This document shows positions 36,071 to 44,918 of a stretch of DNA of 64,000 nucleotides, piece after piece. How positions within the stretch are numbered: the first letter of the stretch is position 1; each line of letters opens with the position of its first letter. This stretch comes from Caldifermentibacillus hisashii. GTDB taxonomy: Bacteria > Bacillota > Bacilli > Bacillales > Caldibacillaceae. The stretch is taken from assembly GCF_027568575.1 (NCBI RefSeq), contig NZ_JANUVP010000020.1; one strand, given 5' to 3'. The notes beneath the pieces were generated by a model. The model was given only the letters and a program-made list of their open reading frames with translations. It was not told where the DNA came from and searched no databases. The position numbers and the translations under genes are program-made.

Positions 36071-36451
36071 TTAAAGATCGAATAGCCGCTTAAAAAGATT
36101 TTATTATATTAAGGGTTTCCAAATTTAAAGATTGGAAAGCTATTAAGCAAATGGAACTTATTATTGGCTGAAAAACATTCGTTTTTTTTCGATTTATGCG
36201 TCTTGTCCATTTATAGGCTGAAAAAAATACAAGCAAAAAGGGTTCTGACCAACTGTTTGGGTAAGTGGTCGGAACCCTTTAATGATCTGATTTCCCGAGA
36301 TTTCCGAAACCATCCAATATCTAGTAGTTCAGATTGGTCAAAATCTATCTGGTAACACTCAAAAAGGGTTTATGAAAAATATTTCACTGGATAAGGTCTT
36401 GGCTAATCCGATACAACTTAATGAAAGATTTCGAAAAAAATAATTGGTTTG
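36071..36451. other. intergenic region usp / ecsC-like
   Basis: No gene is seen in these 381 bases. A small hairpin (TTTCCAA/TTGGAAA, about 36115-36138) and the bidirectional terminator at 36240-36277 are the only structures. Confidence 0.4.
36240..36277. terminator. bidirectional terminator usp / ecsC-like
   Basis: GGGTTC-GACCA and TGGTC-GGAACCC pair (one mismatch). TTTTTGC follows on the minus strand and CTTTAATG on the plus strand. It serves two convergent genes. Confidence 0.75.
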
Positions 36452-37291
36452 TTAATAATTATTTAGTTTCTCTTGCAATAATCGATATTGATAAAACCTT
36501 TTTGCAAATGACACCACTTTTTTTGTAATCGCATAGTTGATACCGGCACTGAATACAATACTGAACAGCGAATTACTCGTTTCTTTCTTTTTATTAAAAA
36601 GGTAGATAAACCATCCCTTCAATATTTGCGACAATGGTCGTGTCAGCCAGGAAGCGTCTGTAATTTTTTCATTACCTTCATATAAAAACGGAATACTTAC
36701 ATTAGTCACCTCTTCCATTAATTCCTGCCAGAACATTTTTTGAAACCTCTTTGGTAATGTTGCACAATAAAAAACTTTTAAAGCAATCATCATTTCAAAC
36801 GGATATCTCATATCGTAACCATAAGTCGAGCCAATTAACTGTACGGCACGTAAATTAATGGTTAACATTAACGGCAAGTCTGCCCCTAATAATAAGGTAT
36901 GGCCGGATCCGGACATCCCTCCTTGAAAAAGAGAAAGCAGTTGATGATTGGAAATTTGTTGATTGGCAAAATGATTCAACTGTTCAAATGGTAATATTTT
37001 TAAATCGGCGACGGTTTGAATTTGATTGTTATGTATTTGGGCTTGTGTCAATATAAGTTCTATTTTTTCATTTACATTTTGCGACTGTTGGATCGCATTT
37101 TGCACATAAAACAACCATTGATCTAAATTATTGAAAAATCTTTCTCGGAGCTCATCAGGTATCAATTCTATCGACTCTTCCAACCAATAATCATACATCC
37201 GCTCAAAATCATTGGTTTCTTCCACAAAAAACGTTTCTTCCCAATTCTGCAATTCACGATACAATTTCAACTCATAATCAGATAACCCCAT
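36452..37291 (-). CDS. EcsC-family protein
   Basis: A 279-residue protein. The central GGMSGSGHTLLLGADLPLML and INLRAVQLIGSTYGYD segments are typical of the EcsC superfamily, whose members often follow ABC exporters; no transporter is adjacent here. The N-terminal half is acidic and helical; the C-terminal part has hydrophobic stretches (NSLFSIVFSAGINYAITKKVVSFA). Biochemical role unknown. It stands alone between convergent usp and the PTS cluster. Confidence 0.8.
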   Translation of the reverse strand: MGLSDYELKLYRELQNWEETFFVEETNDFERMYDYWLEESIELIPDELRERFFNNLDQWLFYVQNAIQQSQNVNEKIELILTQAQIHNNQIQTVADLKILPFEQLNHFANQQISNHQLLSLFQGGMSGSGHTLLLGADLPLMLTINLRAVQLIGSTYGYDMRYPFEMMIALKVFYCATLPKRFQKMFWQELMEEVTNVSIPFLYEGNEKITDASWLTRPLSQILKGWFIYLFNKKKETSNSLFSIVFSAGINYAITKKVVSFAKRFYQYRLLQEKLNNY

Positions 37292-37355
37292 GCGATTGCC
37301 ACCTCCAAATGAAAGGTTTTTGCCTATTATATCATAAGCCCAATGGCAAGAAAAA

Positions 37356-37375
37356 GGCTATCCTGATGGATAACC
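37356..37375 (-). terminator. terminator of the beta-glucoside PTS operon
   Basis: GGTTATCC pairs with GGATAGCC (one G-U) around a four-base loop; TTTTTC follows on the minus strand, about 95 bases after celF. Confidence 0.8.
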
Positions 37376-37469
37376 GATAAATTTTTTAGATATAATGATT
37401 AACATCCCGAAAGGCTATTCAATTCCAATATTTTGTGTCATACCAAATCTGGTTTAATATATTTTTGTG

Positions 37470-38801
37470 CTATTTCGTAATAAAATTCCCAAAGAACTGC
37501 GGCAAATACTTTTTATGAGCTTCCAACATCTCATCCACAATTTGTTTTGCTAACGTGTCTGATGCAACGAGTGGGTTAATCGTTAAAGCTAATACTGCTA
37601 AATTCCGGTCACCGGTGACAGCTGCTTCTACTGCTACTCGTTCAAAGGATTTTATTTGTTGAACAAGTCCCCGAACAGGAACAGGCAAGTCTCCTACAGC
37701 AATCGGTTTCGGTCCGTCTTTGGTAATAACACAACTGATTTCAACCGCTGATTCATCCGGTATACCGGCAATGGCCCCGTTGTTTCTTGTATTCACAGGC
37801 TGAATATCTCTTTTATCATTGTAGATACTGGAGATTAAGCGTACGGCCGCATCGGAATAATAGGCACCACCCCGCTTTTCCAATTGCGGTGGTTTGATAT
37901 CTAAATTCGGGTCTTTATATAACTCAAATAATTCCTTCTCAAGTTTTTGGACAACTTCTGCACGTGTCCCTTCCGCCTCTGCCTCTTGTTTCACCTTCTC
38001 AAACATTTCCCTTGATTTATAATAATAGTTATGGTAAGGACAAGGAATCACATTGATCGCCTTTAAAAATTCCGGTTCCCAGCCAAAACCGTGGATATTT
38101 TTAACAAAGCTGTTCTCATCAAGCGCTGTAACCATTTTAATCACTTGATCTTTCACACTCACCCCGTCTAAATAAACATCCAAGCCATAGACCATATGGT
38201 TCAGTCCGGCAAAGTCGATTCTGATTCGAGAATGATCGACTTCCAATAATTCGGCAACGGCCATTTCCATACCAATCGGTACATTACATAATCCGACAAC
38301 CTTATCAATATTGGCATATCTTAGTACAGCTTCGGTGACCATTCCGGCCGGATTTGTAAAATTAATCAGCCAAGCATCCGGACAAAGTTCCTCCATATCT
38401 TTACAAATATCCAAAATAACCGGGATTGTCCGTAAACCTTTAAACAATCCACCGGGTCCATTTGTCTCTTGTCCTAACACACCGTATTTTAGCGGTATTC
38501 GTTCATCTTTAGCCCGAGCATCCAACAACCCGACACGAAATTGCGTTGTTACAAAATCTGCATCTTTTAATGCCGCTGCCCGATCCAGTGTCAAATGAAT
38601 ATCGATGGGCAATCCGACTTTCGCAATCATCCGTTTGGCCAGATTACTAACAATATTTAATTTTTCCTGTCCTTCTTCAATATCGACCAGCCAAATTTCG
38701 GAAACAGGTAATTCATCATAACGTTTAATGAACCCCTCGATTAATTCAGGTGTATAACTGGAGCCGCCGCCAATTGTTGCAATTTTAAGACCCTTATTCA
38801 A
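37470..38801 (-). CDS. celF: 6-phospho-beta-glucosidase, glycoside hydrolase family 4
   Basis: This enzyme cleaves phosphorylated beta-glucosides such as cellobiose-6-phosphate delivered by the PTS, using NAD+ and Mn2+ (GH4 mechanism). The Rossmann start is KIATIGGGSSYTPELIEGF. NFTNPAGMVTEAVLRY, GLCNVPIGME (metal-binding Cys) and FAGLNHMVYG (metal-binding His) are the GH4 landmarks. The 443 residues are normal. The start is TTG at 38801, about eight bases after GAGGAG. Last gene of the cluster; the substrate range (cellobiose, chitobiose or other) cannot be read from sequence. Confidence 0.94.
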   Translation of the reverse strand: MNKGLKIATIGGGSSYTPELIEGFIKRYDELPVSEIWLVDIEEGQEKLNIVSNLAKRMIAKVGLPIDIHLTLDRAAALKDADFVTTQFRVGLLDARAKDERIPLKYGVLGQETNGPGGLFKGLRTIPVILDICKDMEELCPDAWLINFTNPAGMVTEAVLRYANIDKVVGLCNVPIGMEMAVAELLEVDHSRIRIDFAGLNHMVYGLDVYLDGVSVKDQVIKMVTALDENSFVKNIHGFGWEPEFLKAINVIPCPYHNYYYKSREMFEKVKQEAEAEGTRAEVVQKLEKELFELYKDPNLDIKPPQLEKRGGAYYSDAAVRLISSIYNDKRDIQPVNTRNNGAIAGIPDESAVEISCVITKDGPKPIAVGDLPVPVRGLVQQIKSFERVAVEAAVTGDRNLAVLALTINPLVASDTLAKQIVDEMLEAHKKYLPQFFGNFITK

Positions 38802-38843
38802 AATAACCTCTCCTCATATAACATGATCATTGCAAAGGGCTGT

Positions 38844-38907
38844 CCAAAAAGAACTATTTTTCTTTTCAGTACATTCGTGATTTTCTGTTGTTCTGATGTT
38901 CTTTTGG
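38844..38907 (-). promoter_or_regulatory. hairpin between celC and celF
   Basis: CCAAAA-GAAC and GTTC-TTTTGG pair over ten bases with one bulge and a long loop. No terminal T-run on the minus strand. It could protect upstream mRNA or tune celF expression; inference. Confidence 0.35.
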
Positions 38908-38939
38908 GCTAACCCTAGAGTTGTTGACTCTTGAATATA

Positions 38940-39257
38940 CTATTTCCCAAATCTTTTGTACATCTCAATCATTTCCTTAACTAATAAGGTGATGGTTTCT
39001 GTACTCATTAATTGGTCTTCCGCATGCATAAATAGTAAAGAGAATTCGACCTTATCTCCGGCTGCTTCTTTTTGGATTAATGAAGCATGAACTTTATGAC
39101 CTTCTACAAAGTACGTATTTGCCTCCTTCAATTTTGCTTCCGCTAAAGCAAAATCACCTTCTTTAGCTGCGAATAGCGCTTCCATTGCCAGACTTCTCGC
39201 CGTACCTGTATTACTAATCATTTGAAACCCAATCATTTCCAAACTTTCTTCACTCAA
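38940..39257 (-). CDS. celC: PTS lactose/cellobiose-type enzyme IIA
   Basis: This cytosolic three-helix phosphocarrier receives phosphate from HPr. The phosphorylation site is His78 in LLFMHAEDQLM. The helical repeats MISNTGTARSLAMEALFAAKEGDF and LKEANTYFVEGHKVHASL are typical. The length of 105 residues is normal. The first codon is TTG at 39257, with AAAGGAG about 12 bases before it. It works with CelA (IIB) and CelB (IIC). Confidence 0.95.
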   Translation of the reverse strand: MSEESLEMIGFQMISNTGTARSLAMEALFAAKEGDFALAEAKLKEANTYFVEGHKVHASLIQKEAAGDKVEFSLLFMHAEDQLMSTETITLLVKEMIEMYKRFGK

Positions 39258-39417
39258 ATTTTTTCGCCACTCCTTTAATTTAATATCGTTTGATCACCTA
39301 TAGCAAAATTCATTAATGGCCTGACACCAAATAAACCACTTTGATGTATATGATCATGACCCCTTTTATTTTTAAAGCGAATACATGCCTAAGATCCTTA
39401 AAAATTTTTCTGTATGA

Positions 39418-39735
39418 TTATTTTTTATCAATTAACTTAAGTGCTTCTTCTAACACTTTTTCCCCGTTCATCATTCCGTAATGCTGCATGTTAATTGATT
39501 CAACCGGAATATTTTTTCCTTGTAGTTTCTTTTCAAATTGAGCCTTCATAAACCGAACTTGTGGTCCAAGTAATAAGACATCAATATTCTTCTTTTCTAA
39601 AGTGCTATCGACTTCGGATGCGGATATAGCAAAAATATCAGCTTCGATATTTTTTGCCTCTGCTGCTTTTTGCATTTTTGTGACTAACAAACTCGTACTC
39701 ATTCCTGCTGAACAAACTAACATAATTGTTTTCAT
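39418..39735 (-). CDS. celA: PTS lactose/cellobiose-type enzyme IIB
   Basis: This cytosolic domain passes phosphate from IIA to the incoming sugar through Cys8, in MLVCSAGMSTSLLVTKM. LLGPQVRFMKAQFEKKL is the conserved second half. 105 residues. AAGGAGG precedes the ATG by about seven bases. A promoter-like TATAAT and a cre-like sequence lie directly upstream, so celA-celC-celF may be transcribed both from celB and from here. Confidence 0.95.
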   Translation of the reverse strand: MKTIMLVCSAGMSTSLLVTKMQKAAEAKNIEADIFAISASEVDSTLEKKNIDVLLLGPQVRFMKAQFEKKLQGKNIPVESINMQHYGMMNGEKVLEEALKLIDKK

Positions 39736-39777
39736 ATCAATTTCCTCCTTGATAGATATTTATTTTCCTTCTTCATC

Positions 39778-39800
39778 ATTATACTACGAAAACGCTTGAT
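39778..39800 (-). promoter_or_regulatory. putative celA promoter with overlapping cre-like site
   Basis: On the minus strand a perfect TATAAT (39778-39783) lies about 45 bases before celA; its -35 region is poor. Just upstream, ATCAAGCGTTTTCG (39787-39800, minus strand) shares the AAGCGTTTTC core of CcpA sites but departs from consensus at one end. CcpA repression of beta-glucoside uptake would be expected. Confidence 0.45.
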
Positions 39801-39836
39801 TTTTTTGACAGTGAAAAAGAAAGACTTCAAACCCAG

Positions 39837-40928
39837 TTAAACCCGAAACGACAATTGAAAGGTTGACCAAGGCTTCAGGTAATCTAATAAAAAGATAGCG
39901 TCTTCCTCAAGATGCCCAACAACATTTCGGTTTCCTTCATTTTCCATTTCCTTTAATGCAATCTGAGCCTCTCCTTTATATTGACCAAAATGATCGTTAC
40001 AAATGAGGATATCCCCTTTTTTAATGGGTTCCGTGTGATAGGGCGGAATACTCTCCTGTTTATACTTAATACGTGTCGAGGTAGAACGAATCATATATTC
40101 CGAGCGATCCCCTCTATAAAGATGAACTTCATCAAAAATTATTTTCTTTTCTACTTCTGAAATACCTTCAGATAATTTTATTTCAAAACAAGGATGCTGG
40201 TTTAAATAAGCTTCTGACATTGCCTTTAATTCATTTTCCGTTGCATAAGCATTTCCAATAATTAAATCATCAATGGTTTCCATCAACCGATAATGAGTAA
40301 CTTGAGTTTGAATAGGCAATTGACGGTGTTGTTCTAATGTACATAAACCAACTTGTACCGGCCACGGACCGAATTCACCCTGTTGTGAGGTAACAAAAGC
40401 AGCAGTATGGATATTGTATTTATTAAAAAGGGCTGTCGTTTCTTCAAAGTGTGACTGTGAAATACCTGAATACCGTTGCGGATAAAAGTTATGTGAAGCG
40501 TATAAATTCTCTTTTTTCGGATGGTAACTTAAAATATTTTCAATGTATTTCGTACCGCTGCTCATGTTCACTTCGATTTTCAGATCATAAGGATTCTTAG
40601 TCATTTGCGCTTCTTCCAAACCTGTAAAACCAAGATCCAAGCGAATCCCATAAGCTCCTATCTGTTTAAAAAAACCGAGGTTATCATAACTAATATTCAG
40701 TTGTTTAAATAATCCGGGGTTAATATCTAAAATGGTTTCCATTCCTATCGAATTACCATACTCAATGATCTTTTTGAATTTATTAATTACCTCTTCTGCA
40801 TCCCCTTCAATTTCCAATAAGCTTGTAAAAATTCTCTTGAATCCATATTTTCTGGCCAGATCAAGATATTCCTTGTCATGTTCAAAAGTACTTTTTGCAG
40901 GGTAAATTGATATACCAATATTTCCCAT
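39837..40928 (-). CDS. mupG: MupG/DUF871-family TIM-barrel protein
   Basis: A 363-residue protein. The N-terminal TIM-barrel part starts GNIGISIYPAKSTFEHDKEYLDLA, with ILDINPGLFKQLN, GIRLDLGFTG and SHNFYPQRYSGIS; a C-terminal small beta domain (about 245-360) ends PWSTFQLSFRV. MupG of Staphylococcus is a 6-phospho-N-acetylmuramidase. DUF871 proteins commonly sit with lactose/cellobiose-type PTS genes, so the natural substrate here may be another phospho-disaccharide. AGGAGG precedes the ATG. Confidence 0.85.
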   Translation of the reverse strand: MGNIGISIYPAKSTFEHDKEYLDLARKYGFKRIFTSLLEIEGDAEEVINKFKKIIEYGNSIGMETILDINPGLFKQLNISYDNLGFFKQIGAYGIRLDLGFTGLEEAQMTKNPYDLKIEVNMSSGTKYIENILSYHPKKENLYASHNFYPQRYSGISQSHFEETTALFNKYNIHTAAFVTSQQGEFGPWPVQVGLCTLEQHRQLPIQTQVTHYRLMETIDDLIIGNAYATENELKAMSEAYLNQHPCFEIKLSEGISEVEKKIIFDEVHLYRGDRSEYMIRSTSTRIKYKQESIPPYHTEPIKKGDILICNDHFGQYKGEAQIALKEMENEGNRNVVGHLEEDAIFLLDYLKPWSTFQLSFRV

Positions 40929-40961
40929 TTTTATCCTCCTATTAAATTCGTTGCTTTTAAA

Positions 40962-41015
40962 TTAATCGGGATTAACATCTATAAAAGCTCCATTGAACTT
41001 TATTTCTTTAAACAT
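40962..41015 (-). CDS. candidate 17-residue peptide in PTS operon
   Basis: This ORF reads MFKEIKFNGAFIDVNPD and lies between the DUF3284 gene and mupG. GGGAG is eight bases before its ATG, within the end of the upstream gene, so ribosome access is good. It is followed 33 bases later by the mupG start. It may be a leader peptide, a coupling ORF or the remnant of a larger gene. No homologue known to me. Confidence 0.3.
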   Translation of the reverse strand: MFKEIKFNGAFIDVNPD

Positions 41016-41020
41016 TTTTT

Positions 41021-41458
41021 TCACTCCCTTCCACCGACTTCCTTTCCATAACTAGCTTCTATTTGGTTCAACATCTCATGAAACCTTCTTTTTTTCAACC
41101 GGGACCAAACCATCCCGACAAAGGCATCATTGAGTTTTTGAAGATAGCCGTAAGAGTCCATTTTTTCACTATAGGACAATTCGCAAGTTTCTTCAGTCAA
41201 TGCCCGAAGCTGATAAGATACAACAAAATCATTTTTATCGGTGGTTGTTCGATACTGATAGGACTTATTTTTAATGGCTTCTTCAATCTGGATTGTCGCT
41301 TTATTATTTTTTGCAAACGTCTTATTATATTTGAACCCGGTCAGTTGATTTTCTGTCAACTCTTTCCCGGTATGGGAATGAATATCTGTCAAAACAGATT
41401 TAATGATCGTTTCATAAAGGAATTCAACCGGAACATTCATTTTCCTTACTATTTCCAT
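41021..41458 (-). CDS. DUF3284-family protein
   Basis: A 145-residue soluble protein starting MEIVRKMNVPVEFLYETIIKS; it has beta-strand-rich segments (ATIQIEEAIKNKSYQYRTTT) and a basic C-terminus (WSRLKKRRFHEMLNQIE). I recognise it as DUF3284, a family of unknown function, START/SRPBCC-like in outline, that accompanies beta-glucoside PTS operons in Bacilli. AGGTGAG precedes the ATG. It lies five bases downstream of the next small gene, so it is in the operon. Confidence 0.75.
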   Translation of the reverse strand: MEIVRKMNVPVEFLYETIIKSVLTDIHSHTGKELTENQLTGFKYNKTFAKNNKATIQIEEAIKNKSYQYRTTTDKNDFVVSYQLRALTEETCELSYSEKMDSYGYLQKLNDAFVGMVWSRLKKRRFHEMLNQIEASYGKEVGGRE

Positions 41459-41463
41459 TTAAC

Positions 41464-41640
41464 TCACCTAGTTTTTTTCTTATTTTGCTTCTTTTCCCTA
41501 AAAATTAGAAAAGTTCCAATGACAATAAGAAAGAGTGCAGTAGTCATACTTAGAATATCGTACTTTCCTGTTCGTGCATTTCCACTAATAATCAATAAGA
41601 GACAGCCGATACTGAGGAGAAATAGACCGCTTTTAACCAT
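41464..41640 (-). CDS. small two-helix membrane protein in PTS operon
   Basis: 58 residues from ATG 41640 (AGGATGG five bases upstream); an earlier ATG at 41649 overlaps that ribosome site. Two hydrophobic segments, SGLFLLSIGCLLLIISG and ILSMTTALFLIVIGTFLIF, joined by NARTGKYD, then a very basic tail REKKQNKKKTR. No family recognised. Tight spacing to its neighbours argues that it is expressed with the PTS genes. Confidence 0.55.
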   Translation of the reverse strand: MVKSGLFLLSIGCLLLIISGNARTGKYDILSMTTALFLIVIGTFLIFREKKQNKKKTR

Positions 41641-41653
41641 GTCAACCATCCTT

Positions 41654-41878
41654 TTACTTTACAGGGGAAACACGGAAGTAAAGAACCGAACCCCACGGTT
41701 GATTTTTAATCGCTGATTTCGCTAGACTCGATGCTTTTTCCAAATCATCTGCCTTTGTTTCAAAATATAGATTAATCCCCTTTTTTTCTTTGTAGGAAAA
41801 CTGAACTCCATCTTTATTAAGATTATTTAATAACTCAATAATTTTATCTTGATGTACAGCACTGCTAATTTCAATCAT
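41654..41878 (-). CDS. small cytosolic protein in PTS operon
   Basis: 74 residues, starting MIEISSAVHQDKIIELLNNL and ending PWGSVLYFRVSPVK; a mixed alpha/beta pattern without membrane segments or cysteines. AGGAG eight bases before the ATG is a good ribosome site. It is the first gene after celB. I do not recognise the family; position suggests a role in sugar uptake or its control. Confidence 0.6.
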   Translation of the reverse strand: MIEISSAVHQDKIIELLNNLNKDGVQFSYKEKKGINLYFETKADDLEKASSLAKSAIKNQPWGSVLYFRVSPVK

Positions 41879-41953
41879 TTTTATAACTCCTTTTCTTATG
41901 ATTAAAAAGGGTGAGCAACCTCACAATGGAAGATGCCCCCCAAGTTTTTATCA

Positions 41954-43369
41954 TTATTTTTCAGCTTCTTCACCTAAACTTGGATCCATTTTATTTGCAG
42001 CCATAACAAATGGAACCCAAATGAGGAATGAAACAACCATCGCTACTAATGTGACAATCGGTGCACGCCAATCTCCCCCTGTAGCCAAGAATGACATTAA
42101 GAACGGTGGTGTTACCCAAACTACTTGTTGAGAGACCGGATTTACAAGCCCCCAAATTGTTGCAAAATAACCGATTGAAACAGACACAACCGGAGCAAAC
42201 AAGAATGGAATAAACATAATCGGGTTCAATACAATCGGCAACCCAAACATAATTGGTTCATTAATATTGAAAATTCCGGGTCCGACAGACAATTTACCAA
42301 CTGTTAAGTAATCTTTTCGTTTTGAAAAGAGAAGAATTGCCAAAATTAACACAAGTGTCCCACCGGAACCGCCAAACCATGCATAGGCATCAAAAGAACC
42401 ACGGACCCAATTGTACCCTTCTGAAATAACCAAATCAGCCCCGCCTTTTTGGAACAGGTTCACATTTTGCAATTGAGCTACACCGAAAACGCTTTCCAAA
42501 ATTGGAGCAAGCACGTTCGGTCCATGAATTCCGAAGAACCAAAACAATTGCACAAACAAAGCGGTTAAGACTACGGCGCCAAATCCTTGAGACAACCCGA
42601 GGAGCGGCTCTGCAATTGTTTTTTGCATCCATTGTAAGAAAGTCATATCCGGTACCATTAAAGAGAAGAGCCAATAAAAAATAGCAACTACATACAAAGC
42701 AGCCGTAGCCGGAATAATTGATGCAAATGCTTTAGAAATAGCAGGTGGAACAGAATCCGGTAATTTGATCGTAATATCTTTTAACATTAATTTTACATAT
42801 ATCATGGTTGCAATAAAACCGATAATCATTGCAGTAAAAAAGAAATTTGCATCTAAGTTATTGAGCGGGAGCCAGCCCCAACCGGTTGCGGTGATTTCTT
42901 TCGGTGTAGCTGCCCAACCGGCTTTATTAATAGCTTCTATAGTAGCTGGATCCAAATTTAATCCTTTAAGTTTAATTCCACCGGTGAAAGAGAACGTAAT
43001 GCCGGCAATTGAAGCTGCCGTTGACACAATCCCACCTGATAGTTCGTTTACCCCATAGGCTTTAGCAATATTGTAACCCCATGAGAATACGAAAATCAAT
43101 CCGGCGATCGCAAGTGTACCATTCCAAACATATCCGTTAATCGTAATAATTTGTTTAATGACCGGAATAGTCGTTCCATCATATCCATCAATAAATTGTG
43201 GTGGAAGATCTCGCAAAATCGCATTAAGCATAACAGCCACCGAACCGGCCATCGTTGCGGGCAGTGTTCCTATAAATGCATCCCTTAAAGCAATGAGATG
43301 CTTTTGCCCACCGATTTTACTTGCAAGAGGAAGGAAAAACTTTTCCAGCCATGCAACTAAAGCATTCAT
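41954..43369 (-). CDS. celB: PTS cellobiose/beta-glucoside-type enzyme IIC
   Basis: This is the membrane permease of the PTS, 471 residues with about ten hydrophobic segments. Starts MNALVAWLEKFFLPLASKIGGQKHLIALRDAFIGTLPATM. LFWFFGIHGPNVLAPILESV and GPGIFNINEPIMFGLPIVLNPIMFIPF are the sugar-binding and phosphorylation-loop regions of the lactose/cellobiose IIC family. AAAGGAGG precedes the ATG. First gene of the cluster, downstream of the ROK regulator. Confidence 0.95.
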   Translation of the reverse strand: MNALVAWLEKFFLPLASKIGGQKHLIALRDAFIGTLPATMAGSVAVMLNAILRDLPPQFIDGYDGTTIPVIKQIITINGYVWNGTLAIAGLIFVFSWGYNIAKAYGVNELSGGIVSTAASIAGITFSFTGGIKLKGLNLDPATIEAINKAGWAATPKEITATGWGWLPLNNLDANFFFTAMIIGFIATMIYVKLMLKDITIKLPDSVPPAISKAFASIIPATAALYVVAIFYWLFSLMVPDMTFLQWMQKTIAEPLLGLSQGFGAVVLTALFVQLFWFFGIHGPNVLAPILESVFGVAQLQNVNLFQKGGADLVISEGYNWVRGSFDAYAWFGGSGGTLVLILAILLFSKRKDYLTVGKLSVGPGIFNINEPIMFGLPIVLNPIMFIPFLFAPVVSVSIGYFATIWGLVNPVSQQVVWVTPPFLMSFLATGGDWRAPIVTLVAMVVSFLIWVPFVMAANKMDPSLGEEAEK

Positions 43370-43710
43370 GAAAGTACCTCCTTTAAAAAATTTTGCGTGT
43401 GAGTATAATTTTTAAAACTTGTTCAAAACAGACCGAAGTTACAAAAGGTTGTACTCGTCTTTCCTCAAACGCATCCCCCCTTTCAATATTCGGAAAATTC
43501 ACACCAATCAGAAACTAGGAAACGCCTTCAAAATATTAAATGAAACATTCATTTATATAGAGACATGAAAGAATATCTATAAAACTTATTTTTAGTTATC
43601 TAAAAATTTAGCTCCAAAGCCTATGTGTCACACAATATACGGTGCATGAATACAGGCAGGGAATGATCCGGAAAATCTTTTTCTTTAGCTCATCGTATTT
43701 TCATAGCGAA
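43370..43710 (-). promoter_or_regulatory. celB upstream region with 17-bp palindrome and cre-like site
   Basis: No gene is seen in these 341 bases. AAATGAA-ACA-TTCATTT (43538-43554) is a perfect inverted repeat and a candidate operator. AGGAAACGCCTTCA (43517-43530) resembles a CcpA site with three departures from consensus. The leader to celB is then about 150 nt. I cannot place -35/-10 boxes with confidence. Confidence 0.4.
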
Positions 43711-44874
43711 TCAATAGAATAAATCATTAAGCCACAAAGCTGCTGCCCCCAGTACGGTAATGTCATCACCCAGTTTACTTACTTCAATGATCGTTTCCAC
43801 TCTGAGTTTATCGATAAGGACTCGCTCATGAATTGTTTTTTTAATGATCGGAAATATAATTTCTTTACTCTTCATCACTCCTCCGCTTAGAATGATTTTA
43901 TCGGGATTAACTGTATGGATGAAGTTGACAATCCCAATTCCAATCAATCGACCGGTTTCTTCTAATATATGAATGTATTGTTTTTCACCTTGTTTTGCTA
44001 AACGGTAGACTTCCTCTGCCGTCAAGTTTTCCGGTGCGGTCGGTATCATTCTTTTTGCTCTGCGGACAATCGCATCGCCGGTAACGAACGTTTCAAAACA
44101 ACCGATATTACCGCAACTGCATCGTTCACCCTCCAGCGAAATCGTCGTATGTCCAATTTCCCCCGTAACACCTTGTGCACCATGAATTAACTTATTGTCT
44201 ACAATCAATCCGGACCCGACACCACGACCAATATTGATGACCGCAAAACGTTTGACAGCGTTTTCATTACCAAACCAAAACTCACCTAAAGCCATGGCCC
44301 GTGAATTATTTTCCACTTTAACCGGTAAACCAAATTTATTTTCCAGCGTTTGTTTAATAGGTACATTAATTAAACCGGAATTGACGGAAGAAAGAGAGGT
44401 ACCGGTTTTGATGTCAATTACTCCGTGCATGGCTACTCCAATGCCTAAAACTTTCCCCGTATCGTGCTGATTTTTCGTTAGTAATTGTTCAACAACTGTA
44501 AGCAAGCATTCCAAAAATTTTTCTTTTGTTATATTGGGCCAAATTTCCGCTTCGGCACGGCTATGGATTTGACCTACTAAATCACAGACAATGCCTTTTA
44601 TAATTTTCGACCCTGCATCGATACCGATTACATAATAGCCATCTTCTTTTAATTGTAGAAGTGTTGGTTTCCTGCCCCCTGTTGATCGACCAATATGACT
44701 TTCTTTTACTAAATTTTCATCAATCAATTCTTTGACAATACTGCTTACGGTAGGCGGTGTAATTCCTGTCTCTTTTGCAATATCTGCTCGGGAAATAGAA
44801 CCAGACAAGCGAATTTTATTTAAAATTGTTGTTTTATTAACTGATTTCATCCATTCAAAAGTTCCTCGTTGCAT
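43711..44874 (-). CDS. ROK-family transcriptional regulator (XylR/NagC type)
   Basis: The N-terminal helix-turn-helix (about 15-75) has LSGSISRADIAKETGITPPTVSSIVKELIDENLV. The sugar-kinase-like domain follows: IGIDAGSKIIKGIVCD, GVAMHGVID, VENNSRAMALGEFWFG and INIGRGVGSGL. The zinc motif is GHTTISLEGERCSCGNIGCFE, with three of the usual cysteines in CxCGxxGC. It is probably the repressor of the celB operon just downstream, with a phospho- or free sugar as inducer. A perfect palindrome sits at its promoter. Confidence 0.92.
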   Translation of the reverse strand: MQRGTFEWMKSVNKTTILNKIRLSGSISRADIAKETGITPPTVSSIVKELIDENLVKESHIGRSTGGRKPTLLQLKEDGYYVIGIDAGSKIIKGIVCDLVGQIHSRAEAEIWPNITKEKFLECLLTVVEQLLTKNQHDTGKVLGIGVAMHGVIDIKTGTSLSSVNSGLINVPIKQTLENKFGLPVKVENNSRAMALGEFWFGNENAVKRFAVINIGRGVGSGLIVDNKLIHGAQGVTGEIGHTTISLEGERCSCGNIGCFETFVTGDAIVRRAKRMIPTAPENLTAEEVYRLAKQGEKQYIHILEETGRLIGIGIVNFIHTVNPDKIILSGGVMKSKEIIFPIIKKTIHERVLIDKLRVETIIEVSKLGDDITVLGAAALWLNDLFY

Positions 44875-44918
44875 CTCTCTCGCCTTTCTGGAAATGAATA
44901 ATTATTTTGGAAGAGATT

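Noticed and set aside
41063..41716. 217-codon plus-strand frame opposite the DUF3284 gene
   Set aside because: Antisense to three well-spaced minus-strand genes with good ribosome sites; no own Shine-Dalgarno site.
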